The position numbers and the translations under genes are program-made. A stretch of 64,000 bases of DNA from Geojedonia sp051814705 (GTDB lineage Bacteria > Bacteroidota > Bacteroidia > Flavobacteriales > Flavobacteriaceae): assembly GCA_051814705.1 (NCBI GenBank), contig JBPWQW010000008.1, positions 1-64,000 on the forward strand. Direction: 5' to 3'. Shown piece after piece: positions 18,193 to 27,655 of this stretch. The number at the start of each line of letters is the position of its first letter. Positions within the stretch are counted from its first letter, which is position 1. The notes beneath the pieces were generated by a model. The model was not told where the DNA came from, did no database searches, and saw nothing but the letters and a program-made list of their open reading frames with translations.

Positions 18193-18248
18193 AAAAAAAC
18201 CGCACGTCAAATCAAGCTTGTTTGAATTTGTAAGTGCGGTTTTTTTAT
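18193..18248. terminator. Terminator after the tRNA cluster
   Basis: AAAACCGCAC pairs with GTGCGGTTTT around a 28-base region that contains further weak pairing (CAAATCAAGC with GCTTGTTTG), followed by seven Ts. Confidence 0.75.
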
Positions 18249-18420
18249 TTTCAAAGCGGAGCTTTGCAGGAAATCCAATCCTGAAAGCGAGTCAATTTGA
18301 GTATAGACACCTGCACTTTCTTTTGTATTTGTGACATTTTTATTTTCAAAGCGGAGCTTTGCAGGAAATCCAATCCTGTTAATAGGAACTCCAATCCTGG
18401 AAGCGAGTCAAATTGAGTCT
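18242..18420. repeat. Small intergenic palindromic repeats between tRNA-Arg and tsaD
   Basis: An exact 42-bp repeat occurs at 18242-18283 and 18337-18378. Each copy contains the hairpin CAAAGC-GGA-GCTTTG and then AGGAAATCCAATCCTG. A related stretch AGGAACTCCAATCCTG follows the second copy. Both copies are then followed by a diverged stretch (AAGCGAGTCAATTTGAG at 18285 and AAGCGAGTCAAATTGAG near 18401). Nothing coding is convincing here. Confidence 0.85.
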
Positions 18421-18459
18421 TGACAACTGTAAGTTATTAAATGTTTAAGAATTAAAACC

Positions 18460-19482
18460 TTAAATTTTCAACCTCGCAGAAGCTACGACATCTTGCTTAG
18501 CATAATTGCCTTCTAAATATTTTAAATAACCAACAATGGCGATCATAGCAGCATTGTCGGTGGTATATTCAAATTTTGGAATGTAAGTTGCCCATCCAAA
18601 TTTGTTTTCACCTTCTTTTAAGGCTTTTCTGATTCCTGAATTTGCTGCAACGCCGCCGCCAATAGCAATATGTTTGATGCCAGTTTGCTTACTGGCAAGT
18701 TTTAATTTATCCATTAAAATCCCGATAATGGTATATTGTATTGAAGCACAAATATCGTTTAAGTTTTCTTCAATAAAGTTTGGATTGCTCTTAATTTCCT
18801 TCTGAATAAAGTATAATATGGCGGTTTTTAAACCTGAAAAACTAAAATTTAAACCCTCTACTTTCGGCTTTGTAAATTTAAAAGCTTTAGGATTGCCTAA
18901 TTTGGCTCGTTTGTCAATTTCTGGACCAGCCGGATAACCAAGTCCAAGAATTTTACCGCTTTTATCAAAAGCTTCTCCAACGGCATCATCTATGGTTTCT
19001 CCAATAACTTCCATATCAAAATAAGCGTTCACCTTCACGATTTGTGTATGCCCTCCCGAAATGGTCATAGCCAAAAATGGAAAAGGAGGTTTGTTAAATC
19101 CTTCTTCTTCAATAAAATTGGCCAAAATATGTGCTTGCATGTGGTTTACATCTATTAATGGAATATCTAAGCCATAAGCCAAAGATTTTGCAAAAGAAGT
19201 CCCTACCAAAAGTGAACCCATTAATCCGGGACCCCTAGTAAATGCAATTGCATTAAGATTGGACTTGTCTACATTTGCTTTTTTAAGTGCCTGATGCACA
19301 ACAGGAACTATATTTTGTTGATGTGCTCTAGATGCCAGTTCAGGCACAACACCGCCGTATTCGGCATGAATACTTTGAGTGGCAACAACATTGCTCAAAA
19401 CTTTGCCGTTGCATAGTATTGCAGCTGCAGTTTCATCGCAGGATGATTCAATTGCAAGGATATTAATATTTTGTGAAGCCAT
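18460..19482 (-). CDS. tsaD: tRNA N6-adenosine threonylcarbamoyltransferase TsaD
   Basis: 340 residues, the usual length. TsaD transfers the threonylcarbamoyl group to A37 of ANN-decoding tRNAs together with TsaB and TsaE, in the cytoplasm. Family signatures: IESSCDETAAAI at the start, HAEYGGVVPELASR at about 39-52, metal-binding His114 and His118 in NHMQAH, SGGHTQ, and GGGVAANSGIR near the C-terminus. It is monocistronic, divergent from tamB, with a full consensus promoter. Two of the three neighbouring tRNAs (Ser-GCT, Arg-TCT) are expected substrates. Confidence 0.97.
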   Translation of the reverse strand: MASQNINILAIESSCDETAAAILCNGKVLSNVVATQSIHAEYGGVVPELASRAHQQNIVPVVHQALKKANVDKSNLNAIAFTRGPGLMGSLLVGTSFAKSLAYGLDIPLIDVNHMQAHILANFIEEEGFNKPPFPFLAMTISGGHTQIVKVNAYFDMEVIGETIDDAVGEAFDKSGKILGLGYPAGPEIDKRAKLGNPKAFKFTKPKVEGLNFSFSGLKTAILYFIQKEIKSNPNFIEENLNDICASIQYTIIGILMDKLKLASKQTGIKHIAIGGGVAANSGIRKALKEGENKFGWATYIPKFEYTTDNAAMIAIVGYLKYLEGNYAKQDVVASARLKI

Positions 19483-19508
19483 TATTAAATATTAGGTACA
19501 ATAATTGT

Positions 19509-19516
19509 TAATTTTG
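19509..19516 (+). promoter_or_regulatory. tamB: -7 element upstream of tamB
   Basis: TAATTTTG matches TAnnTTTG fully, without a properly spaced TTG. If used, transcription begins near 19523, upstream of every candidate tamB start codon. Confidence 0.35.
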
Positions 19517-19520
19517 GCTT

Positions 19521-19548
19521 CAAAGTTATAACTTTAAAAACGTATCAA
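19521..19548 (-). promoter_or_regulatory. tsaD: Promoter of tsaD
   Basis: On the minus strand TTG (19548-19546), a 17-base spacer and TAACTTTG (19528-19521): a full match to the Bacteroidota consensus, about 30-35 bases upstream of the tsaD ATG. Confidence 0.7.
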
Positions 19549-19588
19549 AAAATTTTTAAAAATAGTATCAAAAATCTTAGCAATCCTT

Positions 19589-22500
19589 TTGCTACTGTTC
19601 ATCATTTTGGTGCTGATACTTTCTATCCCTGCCGTTCAAACCAATTTAGGCAAAAGAGCGACAAAACGTATTAATGCAGATTTTGGTACCAACATTAACA
19701 TAGGTAAGGTAGGATTACAATTTAATGGTGATGTTGAGCTTAAATACATTTTTATTGAGGACTATAAAAAAGATACCTTAATAAGCATTAAGGAACTCAA
19801 CACGTCTATTCTAAGTTTTAGAAACTTATACTATGGAAGGTTAGTATTTGGTGATATTGATGTTATGGATTTAAGGTTTAATGTTAAAACCTATGAAGGA
19901 GAAAATCAGACCAACTTAGATGTTTTTGTGGCTAAATTTGATGAAGACAACCCTAGAAATGATGAAAGCAGTTTTTTATTGTCATCCAGTGATGTATCCA
20001 TTTATAACAGTAAATTTAAATTAATAGACGAAAATAGAGCCACACAAAAGGTCTTGGAATTTGACGACCTAAACATAAATGCTACCAATTTTTTGATTAA
20101 AGGACCAGATGTTAGCGCTAGAATTAACACCTTGGCATTTAAGGACAGTCGTGGGTTGTCTGTTAAAAATTTGATTACCGATTTTGAATATACCCTAGAT
20201 CACATGAGCTTTAATAATTTAAGCATTAATACGCCCAATTCCAGCTTAAAAGGAGCGGTACGGTTTGATTTTAAACGCGAAGATTTAAAGCATTTTGAAG
20301 ACAAAGTCCAAGTTACGGCGAGTTTTGACCAGTCAGATATATTATTGGACGATCTCAATACGTTTTATCATGAGTTTAGTACTACTAAACGTGTGGAATT
20401 AAGTGTGAATTTAAAAGGAACATTAAACGACTTAAATGCCAAAAACCTCGTATTAACTTCGGGTGCTTATACGAGTATTTATGGCGATATTAATTTCAAA
20501 AATCTGTTTAATAAGGAAGAAGGTAACTTTTCTATGGATGGTAAGTTTACTAATTTATCTTCTAATTATTTTGATTTAAGGACACTGTTACCTAACATTT
20601 TAGGAGAGTCCATTCCATCCATTTTCTCTAAACTTGGCAATTTTTCTATCAGTGGCACATCCTTTATTACGGCCACAACTATTGATGCGGATTTGGATAT
20701 CAACACAAAACTGGGGCATATAAAATCAAACTTAAAAATGACTCACGTTGATGATGTTGACAATGCCGATTATATTGGCAAGGTTATTTTTGATGACTTT
20801 TATATTGGTGAGTTATTGAACGAGCCCAAACTAAAAAATACGTCGTTTGATCTTGACGTAAATGGTAAAGGATTTACTTTAAAAAATCTAAGCACCAATG
20901 TTTCGGGTAAAGTATTTGCCATTAATTATAATGCTTATGATTATAAAAATTTAGAAGTTACAGGTAAATTGGGCAACAACATTTTTAACGGCCTTTTGAT
21001 TTCAAATGACGAAAATTTTAAACTCAAATTTGATGGTCTGGCTGATATGTCCCAAGACATAAAAAAACTGGACTTTACTGCTATTGTTGAATATGCCAAC
21101 TTAAAGGCTCTCAATTTTGTAAAAAATGATAGCATTTCAGTTTTTAAAGGTATTGTTACCACATCTATGAAAGGCTCCAGTGCAGACGATGCATTTGGAG
21201 AACTCAATTTTAAAAACACAACCTATATAAATCAAAATGATGAGTATTATTTTGAGGATTTCTCAATCCAATCAAAATTTGAAAATAATAAACAGGTCAT
21301 CGAGATTAATTCTCCAGATATTATTGAAGGAAGAGTAAGTGGTGTTTTTAAATTTAAGGATATTGGTAAGTTGGTCGAAAATTCTGTAGGAAGTATTTAT
21401 ACCAATTATGTACCAAATAAAATTGATTCTGATCAATTCATGGATTTCAATTTTAAAATCTATAATAAAATTGTAGAGGTATTTTACCCCGAGCTAGAAT
21501 TGGGCTCCAATACTTTTGTTAGAGGACGCATTGAAAGTGATGAAAAAGGATTCAAACTGACCTTTAAGTCACCTCAAATAAAGCTCTTCAATTATTTTGC
21601 AAATGATATATCAATCAATATAGACAACTCCAATCCACTGTTCAATACCTATATGGAAATAGATAGTTTGAACACAAAATATTACAATGTTTCAAAATTT
21701 AGCCTCATTAATGTCACGCAACGGGACACTTTGTTTATTAAGTCGGAGTTTAAGGGCGGAAATGAAAATAAAGACGACTTTGATTTAAGTATGTATTATA
21801 CGATTAATAAAGACAACAAATCGGTAATAGGATTTCGTAAATCAGACATCACCTTCAAGGAAAATACATGGACAATTAATGAACGTCAGAATAAATTAAA
21901 TAAAGTCATATTTGATAGAGCTTTTAAAGATTTTGATTTTAATAAGCTTGTCATGAACCATGATGACGAAGAAATTGAACTGTCGGGAATCATTAGAGAT
22001 TCTACATATAAAAAAGTTGAACTGGATTTTAAAGATGTGAATTTGAATAAAATCACACCCAGAATTGATAGTTTATCACTAGCGGGTAAAGTAAATGGAA
22101 CCTTAGATATTTTACAGGAGAATGGGGTGTATTTACCGACCTCAAATGTAGTCATCCGTAATTTTAATGTCAACAACCACGATCTTGGCAATCTTCAGGC
22201 TAATATTGTAGGGAATAAATCGTTGACAGATTATAAAGTTGATATTCTACTACAAAATGACAATTTAAAATCGCTAGTTGCCAAGGGCAATGTAGATATA
22301 GGTTCTGAGAACCCAAATATTGACTTAAAGGTCGATTTTGAAGAATTTTCACTTAATCCTCTCAACCCGTTTGGCCAAGGCGTGATCACTAATATAAGAG
22401 GTTTGGTAACCGGAATTGTAATAGTCAATGGAAGTTTAAAACAACCCCAATTTAATGGAAAATTATTTCTTGATAATGCAGGATTGTCGATTCCCTATCT

Positions 22501-24001
22501 TAACGTAGACTACAGTTTTGATTTTGATTCTGAAGTAGAGTTAGAGCAACAAAAATTTATTTTTAAAGATGTTGAAATCACAGACTCCAAATACTTTTCA
22601 AAAGCGGTTTTAAACGGATTTATTGGACATAAAAATTTCTCAGATTGGAAGCTGGGCTTAGATATAGAAACCAATAGGCTGCTGGTTTTAAATACCAAAG
22701 ACGATGAAGAAGCCCTGTATTATGGTACAGCTTTTATGAATGGGACAGCAACTTTAGAAGGCCCAACAGACGAATTGGTGATATCGGTTGATGGAAGTAC
22801 TGCTCAAGGGACTGTTTTTAAAATCCCCTTAAATGATTTTGAATCGTATGGAGACAATTCATACATACATTTTTTGAGCCCTGAAGAAAAGCAAGCACGA
22901 TTGCGAGGGGAAACTGTTTTAAATACAGATGTTAAAGGCTTAGAATTGAATTTTGATTTAATTATTAATCCTTATGCAGATATCGAAATAGTGATAGACA
23001 GGAATTCTGGAAGTACCATTCAAGGAAATGGAAATGGAAATTTGCTGTTTGAGATTAATACCAACGGGAAATTTAAAATGTTCGGAGATTTTGTAGTCTC
23101 AAAAGGCATCTATAATTTTGTATATGGTGGCTTGATACAAAAGGAACTTTCTGTTGAACCTGGTGGTAGTTTAAGGTGGGAAGGCGATCCGTTAAAGGCT
23201 CAAATAGATTTGAGAGCCGTTTATGAAACACAAGCCAACCCTTCGGTATTGCTAGATAATCCAATTAATAGAAGTATTCCTGTTAATGTAGAAATCAATT
23301 TAACTGGCGAATTAGAACAGCCAGAACCCGATTTCACCTTTAAATTTCCTAATTTAAGTTCAACCATCAAATCCGAGTTGGAATACCGTCTGGAAACCAA
23401 GGAAAGTCGAGAAAACCAAGCTTTGTATTTGCTGGCAACGGGTTCATTTGCAAGTGAGATTAGTTTGGGCCAGCAGGCTTATGGTACTATTGCAGATCGA
23501 GTAAATAGTTTGTTCAACAGTCTTATCGCATCTGATAATGGTAAAGTCCAATTTGGTTTTAACTACGAAGCTGGAGAACAAACACCCGAATATCAAACTG
23601 ATGACAGGTTAGGATTAACTTTGAGCACTAGAATTAGTGACAGAGTGTTGTTTAATGGTAAAGTTGGGGTGCCTATTGGTGGCGTTAATGAAACTGTAAT
23701 TGCTGGTGATGCAGAAATAGCTATACTTTTGAATGAAGATGGAACATTAACTGCGAAATTTTTCAATAGAGAAAACAACATTAGAAATTTCGGAGAAGAA
23801 ATAGGTTACACTCAAGGAGCCGGTTTATCCTATAATGTAGAATTCGACACGTTTAAAGAATTTTTAAACATTATTTTTTCAGGAAAAAACAAAAAGAAAA
23901 AAAAGGCCACATCGGCTGAAACTAACAGCAAAACATCCAAAGAAGAAAGCTTCCCAGAATACATTAATTTAAAGTCTAAAATCAATAAAAAGGAGCAATA
24001 A
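19589..24001 (+). CDS. tamB: Translocation and assembly module protein TamB
   Basis: 1470 residues from a TTG at 19589. TamB-family proteins (DUF490) are anchored in the inner membrane, span the periplasm as a long beta-taco and move lipids or assist outer-membrane protein assembly. An N-terminal hydrophobic anchor precedes about 1,400 residues of beta-rich sequence and the conserved C-terminal TamB domain (about 1000-1440: QGNGNGNLLFEINTNG, FNYEAGEQTPEY, LSTRISDRVLFNGKVGVPIGG). The start is odd. The frame is open upstream to a TAA at 19535-19537 and encodes a basic stretch (RIKKFLKIVSKILAI) typical of the true N-terminus, but contains no ATG or GTG. Translation may begin at a non-standard codon or at this TTG. 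The tail is Lys-rich. Confidence 0.88.
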   Translation: MLLFIILVLILSIPAVQTNLGKRATKRINADFGTNINIGKVGLQFNGDVELKYIFIEDYKKDTLISIKELNTSILSFRNLYYGRLVFGDIDVMDLRFNVKTYEGENQTNLDVFVAKFDEDNPRNDESSFLLSSSDVSIYNSKFKLIDENRATQKVLEFDDLNINATNFLIKGPDVSARINTLAFKDSRGLSVKNLITDFEYTLDHMSFNNLSINTPNSSLKGAVRFDFKREDLKHFEDKVQVTASFDQSDILLDDLNTFYHEFSTTKRVELSVNLKGTLNDLNAKNLVLTSGAYTSIYGDINFKNLFNKEEGNFSMDGKFTNLSSNYFDLRTLLPNILGESIPSIFSKLGNFSISGTSFITATTIDADLDINTKLGHIKSNLKMTHVDDVDNADYIGKVIFDDFYIGELLNEPKLKNTSFDLDVNGKGFTLKNLSTNVSGKVFAINYNAYDYKNLEVTGKLGNNIFNGLLISNDENFKLKFDGLADMSQDIKKLDFTAIVEYANLKALNFVKNDSISVFKGIVTTSMKGSSADDAFGELNFKNTTYINQNDEYYFEDFSIQSKFENNKQVIEINSPDIIEGRVSGVFKFKDIGKLVENSVGSIYTNYVPNKIDSDQFMDFNFKIYNKIVEVFYPELELGSNTFVRGRIESDEKGFKLTFKSPQIKLFNYFANDISINIDNSNPLFNTYMEIDSLNTKYYNVSKFSLINVTQRDTLFIKSEFKGGNENKDDFDLSMYYTINKDNKSVIGFRKSDITFKENTWTINERQNKLNKVIFDRAFKDFDFNKLVMNHDDEEIELSGIIRDSTYKKVELDFKDVNLNKITPRIDSLSLAGKVNGTLDILQENGVYLPTSNVVIRNFNVNNHDLGNLQANIVGNKSLTDYKVDILLQNDNLKSLVAKGNVDIGSENPNIDLKVDFEEFSLNPLNPFGQGVITNIRGLVTGIVIVNGSLKQPQFNGKLFLDNAGLSIPYLNVDYSFDFDSEVELEQQKFIFKDVEITDSKYFSKAVLNGFIGHKNFSDWKLGLDIETNRLLVLNTKDDEEALYYGTAFMNGTATLEGPTDELVISVDGSTAQGTVFKIPLNDFESYGDNSYIHFLSPEEKQARLRGETVLNTDVKGLELNFDLIINPYADIEIVIDRNSGSTIQGNGNGNLLFEINTNGKFKMFGDFVVSKGIYNFVYGGLIQKELSVEPGGSLRWEGDPLKAQIDLRAVYETQANPSVLLDNPINRSIPVNVEINLTGELEQPEPDFTFKFPNLSSTIKSELEYRLETKESRENQALYLLATGSFASEISLGQQAYGTIADRVNSLFNSLIASDNGKVQFGFNYEAGEQTPEYQTDDRLGLTLSTRISDRVLFNGKVGVPIGGVNETVIAGDAEIAILLNEDGTLTAKFFNRENNIRNFGEEIGYTQGAGLSYNVEFDTFKEFLNIIFSGKNKKKKKATSAETNSKTSKEESFPEYINLKSKINKKEQ

Positions 24002-24138
24002 TCTCTGCGAATTTTATTGAAAATTAACTTATTTGTTAGCGAAAACGTTTGAGTTTTTGTCAGCATGTAAATTATTCACAAATACTATTCTAATTCTAGT
24101 TTTAGTTTATTAGTTTTACCTTTTGAAACAAAAAACGC

Positions 24139-25125
24139 ATGTCAAAATCAATAGAAAAAATAGGTGTAATGACCTCTGGAGGAGATGCTCCAGGGATGAA
24201 TGCTGCAATACGTTCTGTTGTGAGAACCTGTGCTTATTATAATATAGGTTGTGTAGGAATTTATCGAGGTTACGAAGGCATTATTGAAGGTGATTTTAAG
24301 GATATGAACGCCAGAAGCGTTAAAGATATCGTAAATAAAGGTGGCACCATTTTGAAGTCGGCCAGATCCGATCAATTTAAAACACCTGAAGGTCGAAAAA
24401 AAGCGTTCGAAAAATTACAAGATGCCAATGTAGATGGTCTTGTAGTCATTGGGGGAGATGGTACTTTCACAGGGGGCATGATTTTTAATCATGAATTCAA
24501 TTTTCCAGTAATGGGTATCCCAGGAACCATAGATAACGATCTTTTTGGTACATCACATACTTTGGGTTATGACACAGCCCTCAATACTGTTGTTGACGTT
24601 ATAGATAAAATTAGAGATACAGCCAGTTCGCATAACCGACTTTTTTTTGTTGAAGTTATGGGCCGTGATGCAGGTCATATAGCATTAAATGCTGGAGTAG
24701 GGGCTGGAGCAGAAGCGATTTTAATACCTGAAGAAGACTTAGGCCTAGATAGACTTTTGGAATCTTTAAGACGAAGTAAACGATCTGGAAAATCTTCAAG
24801 TATCGTAGTCGTTGCTGAAGGCGATAAAATCGGAAAAAATGTATTTGAACTCAAGGATTATGTTGAAGCAAACATGACCGAATATGAAGTTAGAGTTTCA
24901 GTTTTGGGACATATGCAACGCGGTGGCGCACCTTCTTGTTTTGACCGTGTTTTGGCTAGTAGGATGGGTGTTAAGGCTGTAGAAGGGTTGATTGAAGGGA
25001 AATCAAATTTCATGGTAGGCTTGTTAAATGATAAAATGGCATTGACCCCTTTTGATCAGGCGATTAAAGGGCAATCAAAAATCGATAAAGAATTATTACG
25101 TGTTTCAGAAATCATGAGCACATAA
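24139..25125 (+). CDS. pfkA: 6-phosphofructokinase
   Basis: 328 residues. It phosphorylates fructose 6-phosphate to fructose 1,6-bisphosphate with ATP, the committed step of glycolysis. ATP-site glycines lie in TSGGDAPGMN (12-21) and GGDGTF (105-110). The catalytic Asp132 is in PGTIDNDLFGT. The Gly at 107-109 positions (GDGT) fits the ATP-dependent rather than the PPi-dependent class. gap starts 17 bases after the stop codon, so the two form a glycolytic operon. Confidence 0.97.
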   Translation: MSKSIEKIGVMTSGGDAPGMNAAIRSVVRTCAYYNIGCVGIYRGYEGIIEGDFKDMNARSVKDIVNKGGTILKSARSDQFKTPEGRKKAFEKLQDANVDGLVVIGGDGTFTGGMIFNHEFNFPVMGIPGTIDNDLFGTSHTLGYDTALNTVVDVIDKIRDTASSHNRLFFVEVMGRDAGHIALNAGVGAGAEAILIPEEDLGLDRLLESLRRSKRSGKSSSIVVVAEGDKIGKNVFELKDYVEANMTEYEVRVSVLGHMQRGGAPSCFDRVLASRMGVKAVEGLIEGKSNFMVGLLNDKMALTPFDQAIKGQSKIDKELLRVSEIMST

Positions 25126-25142
25126 ACATTAAATAAAAAATT

Positions 25143-26144
25143 ATGACAAAATTAAAATTAGGAATAAACGGATTTGGTAGAATTGGTAGAATCGCTTTTA
25201 GGGCTGCAGTGAACAGACCAGATGTAGAAGTTGTCGCTATTAATGACTTATTGGACGTGAACCATCTTGCATATCTATTAAAATATGATTCCATTCATGG
25301 CAAATTTGATGGAACCATTGAAGTTAAAGACGGTCAACTTATTATAAATGGCAAAAAGGTGAGAATTACAGCTGAAAGAGATCCTAAAAACTTAAAATGG
25401 GATGAAGTAGGAGTTGATATTGTTGCAGAATGTACAGGGCTTTTTACAACGCTTGAAACAGCAGACTACCACATTCAGGCAGGTGCTAAGAAAGTTGTAA
25501 TTTCTGCCCCTAGTGCGAACGCTCCCATGTTTGTTATGGGTGTTAATGACCAAAAATTAAAAGCTAGTGACACCATTGTTTCCAATGCATCTTGTACAAC
25601 CAACTGTTTGGCACCTTTGGCCAAAGTATTGGAAGACAATTTTGGTTTGGAAGAAGCCTTGATGACCACTGTTCATGCCACAACAGCGACTCAAATGACT
25701 GTTGATGGGCCTTCAAAAAAAGATTGGAGAGGTGGTAGAAGCGCTCTGATAAACATTATCCCATCTTCAACTGGAGCAGCTAAAGCTGTTGGTAAAGTTA
25801 TTCCAGAATTAAATGGAAAACTTACAGGAATGGCCTTTAGAGTTCCAACCGCTGATGTATCTGTCGTGGATCTTACATTTAGAACTAAAAAAGAAACTTC
25901 ATTAGAAGCCATAAAAAGCGCCTTTAAAAAAGCTTCTGAAGGCTCCATGAAAGGTGTTTTAGGATATACAGAAGAACTGGTTGTGTCTCAAGATTTTGTT
26001 GGTGATACACGCACTAGTATATTTGACGCCAATGCTGCTATTGAATTAAATTCTAGATTTTTCAAAGTGGTTTCTTGGTATGACAATGAATTTGCTTATT
26101 CAAACAAGCTTATTGACTTAGCCCAAAAAATACATTCTATATAA
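25143..26144 (+). CDS. gap: Glyceraldehyde-3-phosphate dehydrogenase, type I
   Basis: 333 residues. It oxidises glyceraldehyde 3-phosphate to 1,3-bisphosphoglycerate. The Rossmann start is LGINGFGRIGR, an acidic residue follows the second strand (AINDL) and suggests NAD preference, and the catalytic Cys151 lies in SNASCTTNCLAP. The substrate-site segments TVHATTATQ and WYDNEFAYSNKL are intact. It sits directly behind pfkA and is followed by an imperfect hairpin terminator, so pfkA-gap appear to be one transcript. Confidence 0.97.
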   Translation: MTKLKLGINGFGRIGRIAFRAAVNRPDVEVVAINDLLDVNHLAYLLKYDSIHGKFDGTIEVKDGQLIINGKKVRITAERDPKNLKWDEVGVDIVAECTGLFTTLETADYHIQAGAKKVVISAPSANAPMFVMGVNDQKLKASDTIVSNASCTTNCLAPLAKVLEDNFGLEEALMTTVHATTATQMTVDGPSKKDWRGGRSALINIIPSSTGAAKAVGKVIPELNGKLTGMAFRVPTADVSVVDLTFRTKKETSLEAIKSAFKKASEGSMKGVLGYTEELVVSQDFVGDTRTSIFDANAAIELNSRFFKVVSWYDNEFAYSNKLIDLAQKIHSI

Positions 26145-26157
26145 TCAACAATTTATA

Positions 26158-26203
26158 ATTCCGTAGATACTTTTAAATTTTTAAGTATCCACGGAATTTT
26201 TAT
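26158..26203 (+). terminator. Terminator of pfkA-gap
   Basis: ATTCCGTAGATACTT pairs with AAGTATCCACGGAAT with one internal mismatch, then TTTTTAT. It ends 12 bases before the next ATG. Confidence 0.7.
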
Positions 26204-26214
26204 ACCTTAAATTT

Positions 26215-27075
26215 ATGGTCTTAATTGTTGATAGTGGTTCTACAAAATGCGATTGGATTGCTGTAGATAATAACGGAAAACAACTTTTTGATAAAATACG
26301 CACACCGGGTCTTAACCCGGCTATCCTTACAGAAAACCAGCTTAAAAAAATTATAAAGGACAGTAAGGAACTGATACAACTAAAAACGGAAGTATCGCAT
26401 GTCTTTTTTTATGGAGCAGGTTGCGGTACTGATAAACCCAGGACTCTGTTAACTCATGTTTTACAATTTATTTTTTTAAATGCTGTTGTTGAAGTTCAGG
26501 AAGACACGATGGCTGCTGTGAAAGCAACTTTAAATCACGATAATGAAGCAGCAGTAGTTTGTATTATGGGGACGGGTTCCAACTGCAGCTATTATGATGG
26601 TGTAAAACTACACCAACGTGTCAAGTCATTAGGATATATCATTATGGATGATGCTAGTGGCAATTATTACGGAAAACAGCTCATTCGGGATTATTACTTT
26701 AACCAGATGCCTGAAAGTGTTAAAAACGCTTTTTCCAATACATACAATTTAGAGGCAGATTATATTAAATACAATCTGTACAAATACCCCAATCCCAATG
26801 CCTTTTTGGCAACTTTTGCAGAGTTTATGTTTTTAAACAAAGATTCTGAGTATATCAAAAAATTAATTAAAGACGGATTGAGACTCTTTGCTAAAAATAT
26901 GATACTTCAATTTAGTGAAGAAATCAAAACGGTTCCCGTTCACTTTGCGGGCTCAATAGCATTCTTTTCTCAAGAGGAAATTAAAGAAGTTGCTGAAGAA
27001 TTTAATTTTAAAGTTGGCAATTTTGCAAGGCGACCAATTGAAGGATTGGTGAAATATCACACAAAGGATTTGTAA
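26215..27075 (+). CDS. BadF/BadG/BcrA/BcrD-type sugar kinase (N-acetylglucosamine kinase-like)
   Basis: 286 residues with the ASKHA ATPase fold: phosphate-1 loop DSGSTKCDW at 6-14, a second loop MGTGSNCSYYDG near 118-129, and a C-terminal AGSIAFFSQEE segment near the adenosine site. Bacteroidota proteins of this size and type are usually called N-acetylglucosamine kinase; the substrate is inferred from family and the neighbouring glycolytic genes. It lies 70 bases behind gap across a terminator, so it likely has its own promoter and a very short leader. Confidence 0.8.
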   Translation: MVLIVDSGSTKCDWIAVDNNGKQLFDKIRTPGLNPAILTENQLKKIIKDSKELIQLKTEVSHVFFYGAGCGTDKPRTLLTHVLQFIFLNAVVEVQEDTMAAVKATLNHDNEAAVVCIMGTGSNCSYYDGVKLHQRVKSLGYIIMDDASGNYYGKQLIRDYYFNQMPESVKNAFSNTYNLEADYIKYNLYKYPNPNAFLATFAEFMFLNKDSEYIKKLIKDGLRLFAKNMILQFSEEIKTVPVHFAGSIAFFSQEEIKEVAEEFNFKVGNFARRPIEGLVKYHTKDL

Positions 27076-27140
27076 ATTCTAATTCCATGCTGCAAGCGTC
27101 CTAAACTAAGCTAACAGTTAATAAACACACACAATTAACT

Positions 27141-27172
27141 AAACTGGAACATTGATTTGCTCCAGTTTTTTG
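27141..27172 (+). terminator. Terminator of the BadF-type kinase gene
   Basis: AAACTGGA pairs with TCCAGTTT around a 12-base loop, followed by a T run (27166-27171). Confidence 0.75.
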
Positions 27173-27227
27173 TTGCGCGTAGTTTATGTGTTTTCATGTA
27201 AAAATTAAAAAGTGACTACTTACTAAT

Positions 27228-27452
27228 CTAATCTTCTACAACATGTAAAACAGGTGTTTTGTTTACCCATTTTCCATTTACAGATTCACCCAATATAATG
27301 ACGTCTTTAGTCAATTCATATTCCTTAATGGTTCTCAACATTTGAGCCTTGGTATCTCTATGTATTTTTATTCCTGTATTTTTTCCTTTGTTGCGTATCT
27401 CGATATAAAATCCATCTCTGAATTTTATAGGCCTTGTAGGTGGTCTTCCCAT
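27228..27452 (-). CDS. Conserved small basic protein of flavobacteria
   Basis: 74 residues, basic, opening MGRPPTRPIKFRDGFYIEIR and ending LHVVED. The pattern (GFYIEIRNKGKNTGIKIHRDTKAQM) recalls small conserved flavobacterial proteins of unknown function. The composition suggests a compact beta-alpha fold that may bind nucleic acid (inference only). No signal peptide or membrane segment. It is a lone gene convergent with the sugar kinase. Confidence 0.7.
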   Translation of the reverse strand: MGRPPTRPIKFRDGFYIEIRNKGKNTGIKIHRDTKAQMLRTIKEYELTKDVIILGESVNGKWVNKTPVLHVVED

Positions 27453-27655
27453 GAATTAATTTTTGAAAAGTTAAGCTCGCATATTAATAAAAATAAACGC
27501 AATAAGCAAGCCTTAATATTAATAATGCAAATTTAGTTGAAGTTTTACTTATTGAATCAGGTCTTCAATTGTTAAATCTTATGTGATAATTGAGGCTGGC
27601 TATGTAAAAGTTTTATATTTTTATTGAAATAGTAATTAATCATTAATACGCCTTT

